64,000 nucleotides of DNA from Corynebacterium dentalis (GCF_900232865.1 NZ_OCTS01000004.1:62001-126000), one strand, 5' to 3'. Counted from the stretch's first letter, positions 53,123 through 62,157 are shown. Notes: generated by a model not told the origin, from the sequence alone. Program-made: numbers and translations.

Positions 53123-54307
53123 ATGTCTGCTCAACGTCGCACGCCGGGTACAACCCGCATCGAAGACCGCTGGTACAACCAACACAAGCAACCCACCACA
53201 CGCCACGGGCAAGGCTCACGCTGGCTCCTCCGATGGGTAGACAACAACGGTAAAGAAAAAACCAAAAGCTACGCCCGTAAAACCGACGCTAAACGCCACC
53301 AAGAGGCGATCTCGGCACAATTCCACAAAGGCACATACATAAACCCAGAAAGCGCAAGAATACGCCTCCACGCGCTCTACAGCGACTGGGAAAACACCCT
53401 CGCCACCCTCAGCCCCAGCAGCATCACAACACGCAAAAACACCTACAAAAACCACGTCAAACCACACTGGGGAAACCACGAAATCGGCTCCATTACAAAA
53501 GCCGACATAACTAACTGGGTAGCTGAACTAAAACGGAATGGCATAGGAACACCAACAATCAAGAACGCCGTAGTCGTACTACGCCAAATCCTCGGATACG
53601 CCGTAGACCACAACTACCTCCACGCAAACCCAGCCCAACAAATCAAAACCCCCAAAAACACCACAAGCAGACACATCTATCTCACCGTGGCACAAGTCGA
53701 ACAACTCGCTAACAACATCACCTACCTACCCGACGCGATCCGCGTCCTGGCCTACACAGGCCTGCGTTGGGGCGAACTAGCAGCGCTCCAAGTGATGGAC
53801 GTGGACACCATCACACGGACGCTCTACATCTCTAAATCAACCTCAGAGACAGCAGGGAAGGCATACAGCGGCTCCACCAAAACAGGTCACACTCGCATCG
53901 TGCACTACCCACACGTGCTCCACAACGCCCTCCTAGAGGCCGTCAAGGACAAAGCACAGCAAGACCTCGTGTTCACTTCCATTTACGGCTCAACGCTCCG
54001 AGGAGGTAACTACCGAAAGCGGATCTTTGTACCCGCCGTTGAAGCCTGCCAGCAACAAGCGAGCGACAACAACGCCCCCGAGTTCCCAACACTCACGCCA
54101 CACGATCTACGCCACACTGCCGCGTCCCTAGCGATCAGCTCGGGAGCCAATGTGAAAGCTGTTCAAAGGATGCTAGGACACGCTAGCGCCGCCATGACGC
54201 TAGACACCTACGCAGACCTGTTCCCGAATGACCTTGAAGCGGTAGCCGTGTCGATGGACGCGAAAATCAGGGCGGAAATGAACAGTAGCGAACCCATAGC
54301 GGACTGA
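53123..54307 (+). CDS. int: Tyrosine recombinase integrase
   Basis: The 394-residue protein has an N-terminal arm-binding region (WLLRWVDNNGKEKTKSYARKTDAKRHQEAI), a SAM-like core-binding domain (ALYSDWENTLATLSPSSITTRKNTYKNHVKPHWG), and a catalytic domain with YTGLRWGELAAL (Arg), the lysine in KTGHTRIVHYP, HDLRHTAASLAISSGANVKAVQRMLGHASAAMTLDTYADLF (His-x-x-Arg, Gly-His, Tyr). It inserts the element into tRNA-Thr. Its last four codons are the start of the arm repeat at 54296. Codons are A-rich, unlike host genes. Confidence 0.96.
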   Translation: MSAQRRTPGTTRIEDRWYNQHKQPTTRHGQGSRWLLRWVDNNGKEKTKSYARKTDAKRHQEAISAQFHKGTYINPESARIRLHALYSDWENTLATLSPSSITTRKNTYKNHVKPHWGNHEIGSITKADITNWVAELKRNGIGTPTIKNAVVVLRQILGYAVDHNYLHANPAQQIKTPKNTTSRHIYLTVAQVEQLANNITYLPDAIRVLAYTGLRWGELAALQVMDVDTITRTLYISKSTSETAGKAYSGSTKTGHTRIVHYPHVLHNALLEAVKDKAQQDLVFTSIYGSTLRGGNYRKRIFVPAVEACQQQASDNNAPEFPTLTPHDLRHTAASLAISSGANVKAVQRMLGHASAAMTLDTYADLFPNDLEAVAVSMDAKIRAEMNSSEPIAD

Positions 54308-54317
54308 GAGCGGACTG
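54296..54317 (+). repeat. Right integrase arm-type site overlapping the int stop
   Basis: Identical to 44059-44080. It begins within the last codons of the integrase gene (I-A-D-stop) and ends 60 bases before the attR core. Confidence 0.8.
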
Positions 54318-54327
54318 GCACAAGAAA

Positions 54328-54360
54328 GACCACCTTCCCTACCGGAGAGAAAGTGGCCTT
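54328..54360 (-). terminator. Imperfect hairpin that may replace the tRNA-Thr terminator
   Basis: AAAG-A-CCAC (from 54325) pairs with GTGG-C-CTTT (to 54360) with two mismatches; the minus-strand tail is CTTTCTTG. Located 20 bases past the tRNA 3' end within the element, it could terminate the tRNA transcript after integration. The stem is weak. Confidence 0.35.
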
Positions 54361-54377
54361 TACCTGGTCATTTAGTT

Positions 54378-54420
54378 GAGCCGCTTGCGAGAATCGAACT
54401 CGCGACCTTTTCATTACGAG
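54378..54420. repeat. attR core (overlaps tRNA-Thr)
   Basis: 43 bases identical to attL 43910-43952; here they form the 3' half of the functional tRNA gene, so integration restores the tRNA. Confidence 0.93.
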
Positions 54421-54451
54421 TGAAACGCTCTGCCGACTGAGCTAAAGCGGC
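54379..54451 (-). tRNA. tRNA-Thr (anticodon CGT)
   Basis: On the minus strand the gene begins GCCGCTTTAGCTCAGTCGG and ends AAGCGGCT. The acceptor stem GCCGCTT/AAGCGGC, D-arm with AGCTCAGTCGGCAGAGC, anticodon loop CTCGTAA with anticodon CGT, and T-arm TCGCGAGTTCGATTCTCGC are all present; CCA is not encoded. It reads codon ACG. Its 3' half is the integration target of the adjacent element and is kept intact. Confidence 0.95.
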
Positions 54452-54569
54452 GCGCATCACGGGTACCCGAGATACAAGCGGCTATGTTACTCGACCCGCC
54501 CGTCCACTCACAAAACAGGCCCTTACCTGCATTGGACTAAAGGGCCACTGGGCACGGATACTGGTAGTC

Positions 54570-55187
54570 ATGTTTGCACGCTCAGCCTGGACCCCGCCGG
54601 AAGGTTGGGCGCATGCCCTCACTGAGGCTTTGGGGATAGAGCTCTGGCGAATCCCCATCGTCATCCTTTCCGCCATGGGCATCTACCTGGCTTTCCTGGT
54701 GTTCGTCCGCTTCTTCGGCCCGCGCATCTTGGGGAAATTGGCCAGCTTCGATGCGGTGGTCATCATCATGTTCGGCGCCGTGGCGGGCCGTGTGATCATC
54801 GGCCACCCTCCTACGCTGGCCGCTGGAGCGATCGGTCTATTCACACTGATGTGTATGGAAGCTGCATTCGGTTCCGTTCAACATCTCCGCATGCTGCGAC
54901 ACACGCTCACGGGCTATCCCATCGTGTTAGTTGCCCACGGCGAGCTCATTCCCAATGCCATGCACAAAGCGCACATCACCCGCGTAGAGATCATCACCGC
55001 GGCGCGCAGGGCGGGCCTCGCCCGGCTCAGCCAGGCCAAATGCGTGATTCTGGAGCCCACGGGAGACCTCTCCGTCATCCGTGAAGGCACTCCCATGGAG
55101 CCGGAACTTCTAGAAGGCGTGATCGGCAAGGAGCTCATTCAGACCGATGAGTGCACCGAGCGCAGCAAACGCCCACGCAGCGAATAA
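54570..55187 (+). CDS. DUF421 (YetF/YcaP-like) membrane protein
   Basis: The 205-residue protein has about three membrane segments at the N-terminal side (IPIVILSAMGIYLAFLVFVRFFG, FDAVVIIMFGAVAGRVIIG, TLAAGAIGLFTLMCMEAAFG) and the DUF421 cytoplasmic domain (GYPIVLVAHGELIPNAMHKAHITRVEIITAARRAGLARLSQAKCVILEPTGDLSVI). The function of this family is not established. GATACT stands 7 bases before ATG 54570 without a ribosome site, a likely leaderless start. It reads away from tRNA-Thr and converges with holB. Confidence 0.9.
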   Translation: MFARSAWTPPEGWAHALTEALGIELWRIPIVILSAMGIYLAFLVFVRFFGPRILGKLASFDAVVIIMFGAVAGRVIIGHPPTLAAGAIGLFTLMCMEAAFGSVQHLRMLRHTLTGYPIVLVAHGELIPNAMHKAHITRVEIITAARRAGLARLSQAKCVILEPTGDLSVIREGTPMEPELLEGVIGKELIQTDECTERSKRPRSE

Positions 55188-55195
55188 CCAGCCGC

Positions 55196-56407
55196 TCACA
55201 CCACTCCGCAACACTCCCGCAGCCGTCCTGCCATGGCATCCAGCGCCACTTCCGGCCGCACGTTCAGCTTCAATGTCTCCCGGCACTCCGTCACCGCATC
55301 AATGCAGCGCACCATGGCCTCGCCCGAGTTCCTCCGCGCTAACTCGCGTGAGGTCGCGGCCATGTCCGGGTGCTGGAATCCGCCGATGGGCACACCGTCA
55401 CCATCCACAGCCCCGGCAGAGATCATCATCGCGTCCCGATACAGCCCCGCTACGTCGATCAACGCCAAGTCCAGGCTGTCCCGCATCATGCGCTTGCGTC
55501 GCGCATCCTGCTCTTTCTCCAAGGCCTTGACCTGCCCGGCCGCTCCGCGCTGCGCCTTCGCCACTCCCCGGCCCTTCGACCCCATGCCCAGGGATGCCTC
55601 CAGCTCCGCCAGTTCGCGCTCGTCCCGCTCGGTCATCGAGGATGCTGCCTCGGCGGTAGCCTGCGCCACCAGCTCCGCAGTAAAGCGGTACACAGCACCA
55701 GGCTCGTAAACCATCTGCGGAAGCTTCAGCGCCGTGGCGCGCTTCGACCGCGAGGTCTCGTCTTGCGCTAACCGGCGCGCCCGCCCAATATGCCCGCCGG
55801 ACACGCCAGCAGCCCAGGAAGCTTGTTCGGCGGATAGGCCCAGGGTGGCGTCGGAAAGAAGAACCCGCTCCACCTCTTGCCGGGAGGGCGTGGGCACGTA
55901 GATATGACGGCAACGAGACCGCAAAGTAATCGCGATATCGGAAGGATCCGTGGACGGGGTACACAGCAGAAACACGGTGTGCCGCGGCGGCTCCTCCACG
56001 GACTTCAACAGGGCGTTCGCACCAGACTCGTTGAGGCGATCCGCATCCTCGATGACCACCACACGCCACTGCGCCACGCCCGGCAACTTAGCCGCCTCCA
56101 GCACCACCTCGCGGACCTCGTGCACCGGAATCACCGATCCCGTGGTGGAGACCCACAAAATGTCCGGATGGGAACCGGCTGCAGCGCTCCGACACTGCTC
56201 ACACTCCCCACAACCTCCGTTTGGGCACATCAAAGCGGTGGCAAACGCCTTGGCTGCCACGGAACGCCCAGACCCAGGAGGCCCGGTAAACAGCCACGAA
56301 TGAGTCATCGCCGTGGGGTCTTCCACCGCGGCAAGCAACGCGGCACGCACCGATTCTGCGGTGACCTGCCGGAGGACCTTCGGAGTACGAGGCGCTGTTT
56401 CATTCAC
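55196..56407 (-). CDS. holB: DNA polymerase III delta' subunit
   Basis: The 403-residue clamp-loader subunit has a degenerate P-loop GPPGSGRS (Lys replaced by Arg, usual in delta' which does not hydrolyse ATP), a zinc module CPNGGCGECEQC, and VVIEDADRLNESGANALLKSVEEPPRHTVFLL with the SRC motif in LRSRCRHI. It helps load the beta clamp at the replication fork. A copy of the dispersed GGCGTCGGAAAGAAGAACCC motif is inside the gene (about 55846-55866). It is divergent from cyaB with a 51-base gap. Confidence 0.95.
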   Translation of the reverse strand: MNETAPRTPKVLRQVTAESVRAALLAAVEDPTAMTHSWLFTGPPGSGRSVAAKAFATALMCPNGGCGECEQCRSAAAGSHPDILWVSTTGSVIPVHEVREVVLEAAKLPGVAQWRVVVIEDADRLNESGANALLKSVEEPPRHTVFLLCTPSTDPSDIAITLRSRCRHIYVPTPSRQEVERVLLSDATLGLSAEQASWAAGVSGGHIGRARRLAQDETSRSKRATALKLPQMVYEPGAVYRFTAELVAQATAEAASSMTERDERELAELEASLGMGSKGRGVAKAQRGAAGQVKALEKEQDARRKRMMRDSLDLALIDVAGLYRDAMMISAGAVDGDGVPIGGFQHPDMAATSRELARRNSGEAMVRCIDAVTECRETLKLNVRPEVALDAMAGRLRECCGVV

Positions 56408-56458
56408 AACTCATCAGTCTATATACCCCGCAGACAGCGCTCAGTTAGGCTGTTATGC

Positions 56459-57991
56459 ATGACTCAGTTCCTCCGCTACCTCGCATGGGCCGGCAAGACC
56501 GCTTGGCCCTTGTACGCAGCGTCGGTTCTGACCACCAACGTGATCGGTGCGCTGGGCGTGGCCACGTTCTTGCGCTTTTTGATTCCTCTCGACGAAGCGC
56601 AGGCGCTGACCAACCCGGACACCATCACGGCGGCTCTGTATTTGGGCTACTTCTTGTTCGCGATCATCGCGGGCATCACCGCCACACTCATTTTCTTCGC
56701 GCCGGTGCTGCGATGGCAGCGCTCGCCGAAAGCCTATGACCCCAACATGGTGCGGGATCTGGTGCTGCGCATTCCTGCGTTGCAGACGGTGACCGGCGCC
56801 GTGTTGTGGAGCATCGGTGTGGTGGTCTTTACGCTGGTCGCGCTGCAGGATTCCACCCGGTGGGCGATGGCTGTGGGCGTGACTGCGCTGATGGGCGGCC
56901 TGCTGGTGTGCCTGATGACGTACATGGAGGCCGAGCGCCTGGTGCGTCCTGTGGCTGCGCGCGCCCTGCAGCGTGGGGCGCCGGGGCATTCGCATCTGAC
57001 ACCCATGTCCCGCCGCCTGCTAGTGACGTGGATCCTGACCTCTGCGGTGCCTGTTGTGGGTATTTTGTTGTTGCTGTTTGCGGAGTCTGTGGATTTTTTT
57101 CCTGGCGACGCCAACTCCTTAATTCCCGCGCTGACCGCCCTGGCTCTAACGATGTTGCTGACCGGGTATGCGGGCACGCGGCTGTTTTCCATGGCGGTGG
57201 TGGATCCCATCCGCGAGCTGCAATACGCCATCAATCGGGTGCGCCGTGGCGAGAACGATACGACCGTGCGGATCTATGACTCCTCCGAGATCGGCGTTCT
57301 GCAGGCCGGTTTCAACGAGATGATGCGCGGGCTGCGGGAGCGCCAGCGCGTCTCTGACTTGTTCGGCCGCTACGTGGGCACGGAGGTGGCGCAGCGGGCG
57401 CTGGAGGAAAAGCCCGAGCTAGGTGGCGAGTCCCGCTATGTGGCGGTGCTGTTTGTGGACGTGATTGGCTCCACCGGCTTCGCCACGGAGCGCGATCCTG
57501 AGTACGTGGTCAAGGCGCTCAATGAGTTCTTCGACCGCGTGGTGGAGGGTGTGCACCGGAACAAGGGCATCATCAACAAGTTTGAGGGCGATGCAGCGCT
57601 GGCTGTGTTTGGCGCTCCGCTGCCCTTGGATGACGTTGCCGGGCACGCCCTTGCCGCAGCGCGCGAATTGCACGAGGAGCTCAAGGACCTGGAGTTCGAG
57701 GCGGGCATTGGCGTGGCAGCTGGCTCTGTGGTGGCCGGTCACATCGGCGCCCGCGACCGCTTTGAATACACGGTGATCGGGGACGCGGTAAACCAGGCAG
57801 CGCGCCTGACCGACTTGGCCAAAAAGACCCCGGGCCGCGTGCTCACCAGTGCTGCGACCGTGAAGCAGGCCAACGAGGCCGAGCAAGCCCGTTGGGCCAT
57901 GCTGAAGTCCGTGGAGCTGCGCGGACGCCGCCAGATGACCCAGATCGCCCGCCCCGTGCGCAAGACTCTCGCGGAGGCTGAGGGCTCCTAG
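56459..57991 (+). CDS. cyaB: Membrane-bound class III adenylate cyclase
   Basis: The 510-residue protein has six membrane segments (residues about 15-235), a HAMP linker (VVDPIRELQYAINRVRRGENDTTVRI, about 245-300) and a class III cyclase domain. Metal aspartates stand in LFVDVIGSTGFA and KFEGDAALAVFG, and the transition-state residues in FEYTVIGDAVNQAARL; all are present, so it should be active. It makes cAMP, which activates GlxR; GlxR-type sites stand before sdhC and aceB in this window. ATG 56459 with TAGGCT 7 bases upstream suggests a leaderless transcript; the upstream open frame overlaps holB and is not used. Confidence 0.93.
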   Translation: MTQFLRYLAWAGKTAWPLYAASVLTTNVIGALGVATFLRFLIPLDEAQALTNPDTITAALYLGYFLFAIIAGITATLIFFAPVLRWQRSPKAYDPNMVRDLVLRIPALQTVTGAVLWSIGVVVFTLVALQDSTRWAMAVGVTALMGGLLVCLMTYMEAERLVRPVAARALQRGAPGHSHLTPMSRRLLVTWILTSAVPVVGILLLLFAESVDFFPGDANSLIPALTALALTMLLTGYAGTRLFSMAVVDPIRELQYAINRVRRGENDTTVRIYDSSEIGVLQAGFNEMMRGLRERQRVSDLFGRYVGTEVAQRALEEKPELGGESRYVAVLFVDVIGSTGFATERDPEYVVKALNEFFDRVVEGVHRNKGIINKFEGDAALAVFGAPLPLDDVAGHALAAARELHEELKDLEFEAGIGVAAGSVVAGHIGARDRFEYTVIGDAVNQAARLTDLAKKTPGRVLTSAATVKQANEAEQARWAMLKSVELRGRRQMTQIARPVRKTLAEAEGS

Positions 57992-58065
57992 CCCTATTTA
58001 ACCGCTTTACCGGAAGAAGTTTCACCCCTTCAGCGGCTCTCCGGCGGCATTGCTACGGTATCTGC

Positions 58066-58848
58066 ATGTCCACTCTCCGCCACAGAGCCTTTACCCACCT
58101 GCGTCATATCGCCAGCCCTGAGCGCACGCGAGAAAACAACACCAGCCTGGCCGCAGGTTTGGCATTCACCGCCGGCATCCTCAACTCTGTGGGCTTTTTG
58201 GCCGTGGCGATGTACTCCTCGCACATGACGGGACTGACCGCCACCCTGGCCGATCAGCTGGTACTCGGCGAGTTCACAATCGTATTCTTGACGGCGATGG
58301 GAATCTTTTCCTTCATGACGGGCGCAGCCATGTGCTCGATCATCTTCAACTGGGGGCGCCGCCGCAATCTGCCGAGTCGCTTCGCCATCATCCTGGTCAT
58401 CGAGGCCCTAGCCATGCTGCTGGTGGGCTTGATGGCGGAGAAAATCACGGACTAGGGTCTCGGCTGGTCCGTGCTGGCGGTGCTGTGCTGGACCATGGGC
58501 TTGCAAAAGGCCGTGATCACCAAGATCACCGGCTCCCAGATCCGCACCACGCACGTCACTGGCATGGTCACAGATCTCGGCATTGAAATTGGCAAGTTCT
58601 TCTACCGCAACAAGCCCGGCGACCCTGATCCGGTGGTGCACAACAAGCCGCAGATGCGGCTGCACACCTTGATTGTCCTAGCCTTTTTCTTCGGCGGGAT
58701 CTGTGGCATGGCCACAGTACTATTGATCGGCTATTACACTGTGATCCCCGCGGCCACGATCCTGCTGGTGTTGGCTTCCTTCCCCATCATCGACGATCTC
58801 CGCGATCACTTCGGAAGCCAACCCGAGCTGATGCCTCACAGCTCCTAG
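58066..58848 (+). pseudogene. DUF1275 (YoaK-like) membrane protein gene with in-frame amber codon
   Basis: Two parts in one frame form a single DUF1275 protein of about 260 residues: 58066-58455 gives SLAAGLAFTAGILNSVGFLAVAMYSSHMTGLTATLADQL... to LVGLMAEKITD, then TAG at 58453-58455, and the frame continues GLGWSVLAVLCWTMGLQKAVITKITGSQIRTTHVTGMVTDLG to 58848. No frameshift is present; a single base change would restore it. It is either a recent pseudogene, a sequencing error or a read-through site. The 3' end overlaps the topA stop by 4 bases. Confidence 0.8.
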
Positions 58849-61829
58849 GAGCGCTTCGTCGCCTTCAACGTGCGCTTGGTCAGGTTGCGGTTGCTGGCCT
58901 TTTTCGAGGCCTTCTTGGAAGCCTTCTTCGTGGTCTTCTTCGCGGTGGACTTCGTGGTCTTCTTCGACGCCTTCCGGTTAGACTTCGCCGCACCGTCACC
59001 GTCTGCCGCTTCCTTCGCCCGCCGCTCAGACAGCAGCTCGTTGGCGCGCGAATCCGTCAAGGTCTCCGGGGTATCGCCCTTGCGCAACGACGCATTGGTG
59101 GTGCCGTCCGTGACGTATGGACCAAAGCGACCGTCCTTGACGCTCATCGGCTTGCCGGAAACGTCGTTATCACCCAACTGCTTCAGTGGCGGCTTGGCAG
59201 CCGCCCGTCCACGGCGCTTCGGCTCCGCGTAAATACGGCGCGCCTCGTCCAAGGTGATATCGAAGATCTGCTCTTCGCTGTTCAGGGAACGAGAGTCGCT
59301 GCCCTTCTTCAGGTACGGACCATAGCGGCCATTCTGCGCCGTGATCATCTCTCCGTCGGAAGGGTCCTCGCCCACTTCGCGCGGCAAGCTCATCAGCTTC
59401 AGTGCTTCCTCGAGGGTCACCGAGGCGGGCTCCATGGACGCAAACAGGCTGGCGGTCTTTGGCTTGAGCGTCTCATCGACGATCTCCTTGACCCGCTTGG
59501 CCTTCTGGTTCTGTGCCGTCTTGGTCTCCCGGCTCAGCGGCTTCTTGCCTTCCTTGGCACGCTCCGCGTCCTGCTCGTCGCGCTCGGCCTCCCACACGGC
59601 CTCGGCCTTCGCCGCGGCCTTGGCTTCCTCGTCCTCACCCAGCTGCTCGGTGACGTACGGGCCAAAGCGTCCCTCGCGGGCCACGATGGCGCGCCCGGAA
59701 TCGGGATTAACGCCCAGCTCGCGGCCGGATTGAGGAGTAGCGAACAGCTTCTCCGCAACCTCCAGGTTGAGCTCGTCGGGCGTCATAGACTCGGGCAGGT
59801 TGGCACGCTGAACTTCAGGCTCGGCATCGGGCTTGGCGTCGGAAGGAAGAGGAAGAATGCGCTCCAGATACGGGCCATAACGACCCACCCGGACCACAAT
59901 CGGCACGCCGTTTTCGTCGTCGAACAGGTGCAGGGAGTTCACGCGGCGCGCGTCGATCTGCTCCAGATTCTGGCCGACGATGTTCCTCAGGCCACCCAGG
60001 CGGTGGACCTGCTTGCCATCGTTGGACTTTTCCGCAGAACCTGGCAGGTCATCGCCGAAGTAGAAGCCCTTGAGCCACTGGCCACGGCTTTCCTCGCCCG
60101 CAGCGATGCGGTCCAGCTCATCTTCCATGGCGGAGGTGAAGTCATAGTCCACCAGCGAGCCGAAGTTCTGCTCCAGCAGACCAACCACCGCGAAGGCCAC
60201 CCACGAAGGAACCAGCGCGTTGCCGCGGGCGTAGACGTAGCCGCGGTCCTGGATGGTGCGGATGATCGAGGCGTAGGTAGACGGACGGCCAATACCCAGC
60301 TCCTCCATGCGCTTGACCAGGCTGGCCTCGTTGAAGCGGGCCGGTGGGTTGGTGGTGTGGCCGTCCGCGGTGACGTCCACGGCAGAGAGCTCGTCGCCCT
60401 CTGTCAGCACTGGCAGGCGCTTTTCCGCGTTATCTGCAACATTCTTGCCATCGGCGGTGGCAGAGACCTCCACGTAGGCCTTCAGGAAGCCCTGGAAGGT
60501 CACGGTGCGGCCGGTGGCGGTGAAATCACAGGTCTCGCCGCTGGAGGCCATTCCCGTGACGGTCAGCTTCATGGACGTTCCGCGAGCATCAGCCATCTGG
60601 GAGGCCACCGTGCGCTGCCAGATCAGCTCGTAGAGCTTGAACTCCTCAGCGTCCAGCTGGTTGGACAGCTGTCCTGGGGTGGAGAATTGCTCTCCAGCAG
60701 GGCGGATGGCCTCGTGGGCCTCCTGGGAGTTCTTCACCTTGCGGGTGTACTGACGTGGCGCATCCGCCACGAACTGCGCTCCGTAGAGCTCCTTGGCTTG
60801 AGCGCGGGCGGCCTTGATGCCTGCGTCGGACAAGGTCGTGGAGTCCGTACGCATATAAGTAATGTGGCCGTTTTCGTACAAACGCTGCGCGATGCGCATG
60901 GTGCGCTCAGAGGTAAAGCGCAGCTTGCGGCCGGCTTCCTGCTGCAGCGTGGAGGTCATAAACGGCGGGTAAGGGCGGCGCGTGTACGGCTTTTCCTCAA
61001 CCCCGGTGACCTTCATGCTGGTGCCGATCAGACCGTCGGCCAAGTGCTCGGCGCGCTGCTTGTCCAGCACGATCGCCGAGCCCACCAGCTCGCCGGCGTC
61101 AGAGAAATCGCGACCTTGCGCGACCTTCTTGCCGTCGATGGCAGCCAACTTCGTAGAGAACTTGTCCGGCTGGCTATCCGGCGCGTACATCTCCGCAGCT
61201 AGATCCCAGTATTCGGCGGAGACGAACGCCATGCGCTCGCGCTCGCGCTCCACGATCACGCGGGTGGCCACGGACTGCACACGTCCGGCGGACAGGCGTG
61301 GCATGACCTTCTTCCACAGTACGGGCGAAACCTCGTAGCCGTACAGGCGGTCCAGCACGCGACGGGCTTCCTGCGCATCCACCAGGTCCTGGTCCAACTC
61401 GCGGGTGTCCTCCGCTGCGGCCAGGATGGCGGGCTTGGTGATCTCGTGGAAGACCATGCGGCGCACGGGAACCTTGGGCTTGAGCACCTCGAGCAGGTGC
61501 CAGGCAATGGCCTCACCTTCGCGGTCGGGGTCTGTTGCCAAGTAGAGCTCGTCGACTTCCTTGAGCTTGGACTTGAGGTCAGAGACCTTCTTTTTTTTGT
61601 CCGGGCTGACCACGTACAGCGGCGCGAAGTCTTCGTCCACGTTCACGCCGAGGCGCGCCCATGGCTCTTTCTTGTACTTAGCTGGCACGTCTGCGGCGCC
61701 TCGAGGAAGGTCGCGGATATGTCCGACAGAAGCCTCAACAATGTAGTTGGGGCCCAAATAAGGAGCGATCTTTCGCGCTTTGGTCGCGGACTCCACGATC
61801 ACCAAACGCTTGACGTCGCTTTTTGCCAT
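58845..61829 (-). CDS. topA: DNA topoisomerase I
   Basis: The 994-residue type IA enzyme has the TOPRIM domain (LVIVESATKARKIAPYLG, LATDPDREGEAIAWHLL), the catalytic tyrosine in GHITYMRTDSTTLS, and PSTYASIIRTIQDRGYV. Instead of zinc fingers the C-terminus has four repeats of the actinobacterial type (GRFGPYV/GRYGPYL), then a lysine-rich tail of about 50 residues (KKTTKKASKKASKKASNRN), as known in mycobacterial TopA, where the tail aids processivity. It relaxes negative supercoils. A stretch of eight T near 61590 encodes a lysine run. Confidence 0.97.
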   Translation of the reverse strand: MAKSDVKRLVIVESATKARKIAPYLGPNYIVEASVGHIRDLPRGAADVPAKYKKEPWARLGVNVDEDFAPLYVVSPDKKKKVSDLKSKLKEVDELYLATDPDREGEAIAWHLLEVLKPKVPVRRMVFHEITKPAILAAAEDTRELDQDLVDAQEARRVLDRLYGYEVSPVLWKKVMPRLSAGRVQSVATRVIVERERERMAFVSAEYWDLAAEMYAPDSQPDKFSTKLAAIDGKKVAQGRDFSDAGELVGSAIVLDKQRAEHLADGLIGTSMKVTGVEEKPYTRRPYPPFMTSTLQQEAGRKLRFTSERTMRIAQRLYENGHITYMRTDSTTLSDAGIKAARAQAKELYGAQFVADAPRQYTRKVKNSQEAHEAIRPAGEQFSTPGQLSNQLDAEEFKLYELIWQRTVASQMADARGTSMKLTVTGMASSGETCDFTATGRTVTFQGFLKAYVEVSATADGKNVADNAEKRLPVLTEGDELSAVDVTADGHTTNPPARFNEASLVKRMEELGIGRPSTYASIIRTIQDRGYVYARGNALVPSWVAFAVVGLLEQNFGSLVDYDFTSAMEDELDRIAAGEESRGQWLKGFYFGDDLPGSAEKSNDGKQVHRLGGLRNIVGQNLEQIDARRVNSLHLFDDENGVPIVVRVGRYGPYLERILPLPSDAKPDAEPEVQRANLPESMTPDELNLEVAEKLFATPQSGRELGVNPDSGRAIVAREGRFGPYVTEQLGEDEEAKAAAKAEAVWEAERDEQDAERAKEGKKPLSRETKTAQNQKAKRVKEIVDETLKPKTASLFASMEPASVTLEEALKLMSLPREVGEDPSDGEMITAQNGRYGPYLKKGSDSRSLNSEEQIFDITLDEARRIYAEPKRRGRAAAKPPLKQLGDNDVSGKPMSVKDGRFGPYVTDGTTNASLRKGDTPETLTDSRANELLSERRAKEAADGDGAAKSNRKASKKTTKSTAKKTTKKASKKASKKASNRNLTKRTLKATKRS

Positions 61830-62157
61830 CGGAGTTGATCACTCTTCCTTGATTCTTGTCAGTCATAGTTGCGGTGTACCGCAGGCGCGCTTGTGCGACC
61901 TTTTCTCGACAATCTGGTTTATATCACCAATGTGTGGAGACTCTACATAATTCCTACAGACCGGCTGCGTTAAACGGAGAGTTGGGGGCACCGTAAGGCC
62001 CCTCGTTGCCCTCGATCTGTTGTTTTGTTTCGACGCCAACCTCGCACCGTGTGCCGCACATGCAAAAACCACCGGGAAGTACCTGTTGAAGAGCGCTTTC
62101 GCGGTGGTTTTTTAAAGCGTGCGAGGCGGTGAATTCACCGCCTTCTAGTCAGCACTC
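61830..62157. promoter_or_regulatory. topA upstream and cspA downstream region
   Basis: The 328-base gap contains the topA promoter area (A/T-rich around 61910-61960), a plus-strand copy of the dispersed motif (TTTTGTTTCGACGCCAACC, about 62023-62043) and the cspA terminator (62064-62113). No gene is seen. Confidence 0.6.
62064..62113 (-). terminator. Terminator after cspA
   Basis: AAAAACCACCG (62064-62074) pairs with CGGTGGTTTTT (from 62102); a smaller stem GAAG-AGCGCT-TTC lies in the loop. The minus-strand tail is GGTTTTTG. Confidence 0.85.

Larger units (their letters stand above)
43910..54420. mobile_element. tRNA-Thr integrated satellite-like element with capsid genes
   Basis: The element lies between 43-bp direct repeats of the 3' end of tRNA-Thr (43910-43952 and 54378-54420); one copy plus content is 10,468 bp. 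It encodes integrase, XRE repressor and AlpA-like activator at the right end, a DUF3631 ATPase, a WhiB-like protein, about ten small proteins, and a leftward head module of protease, major capsid, cement and scaffold-like protein. Terminase, portal, connector, tail and lysis genes are absent. This composition fits a capsid-encoding phage satellite better than a free-living phage; a decayed prophage is the alternative, but all frames look intact and tightly packed. Confidence 0.85.

Noticed and set aside
55877-56458. 194-residue N-terminal extension of the cyclase
   Set aside because: It lies entirely antisense to holB or in its promoter gap, and a promoter-like word directly precedes ATG 56459.
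59000-59260. Frameshift or low-complexity error in the lysine-rich tail of topA
   Set aside because: The tail is open and matches the basic C-terminal extension known in actinobacterial TopA.
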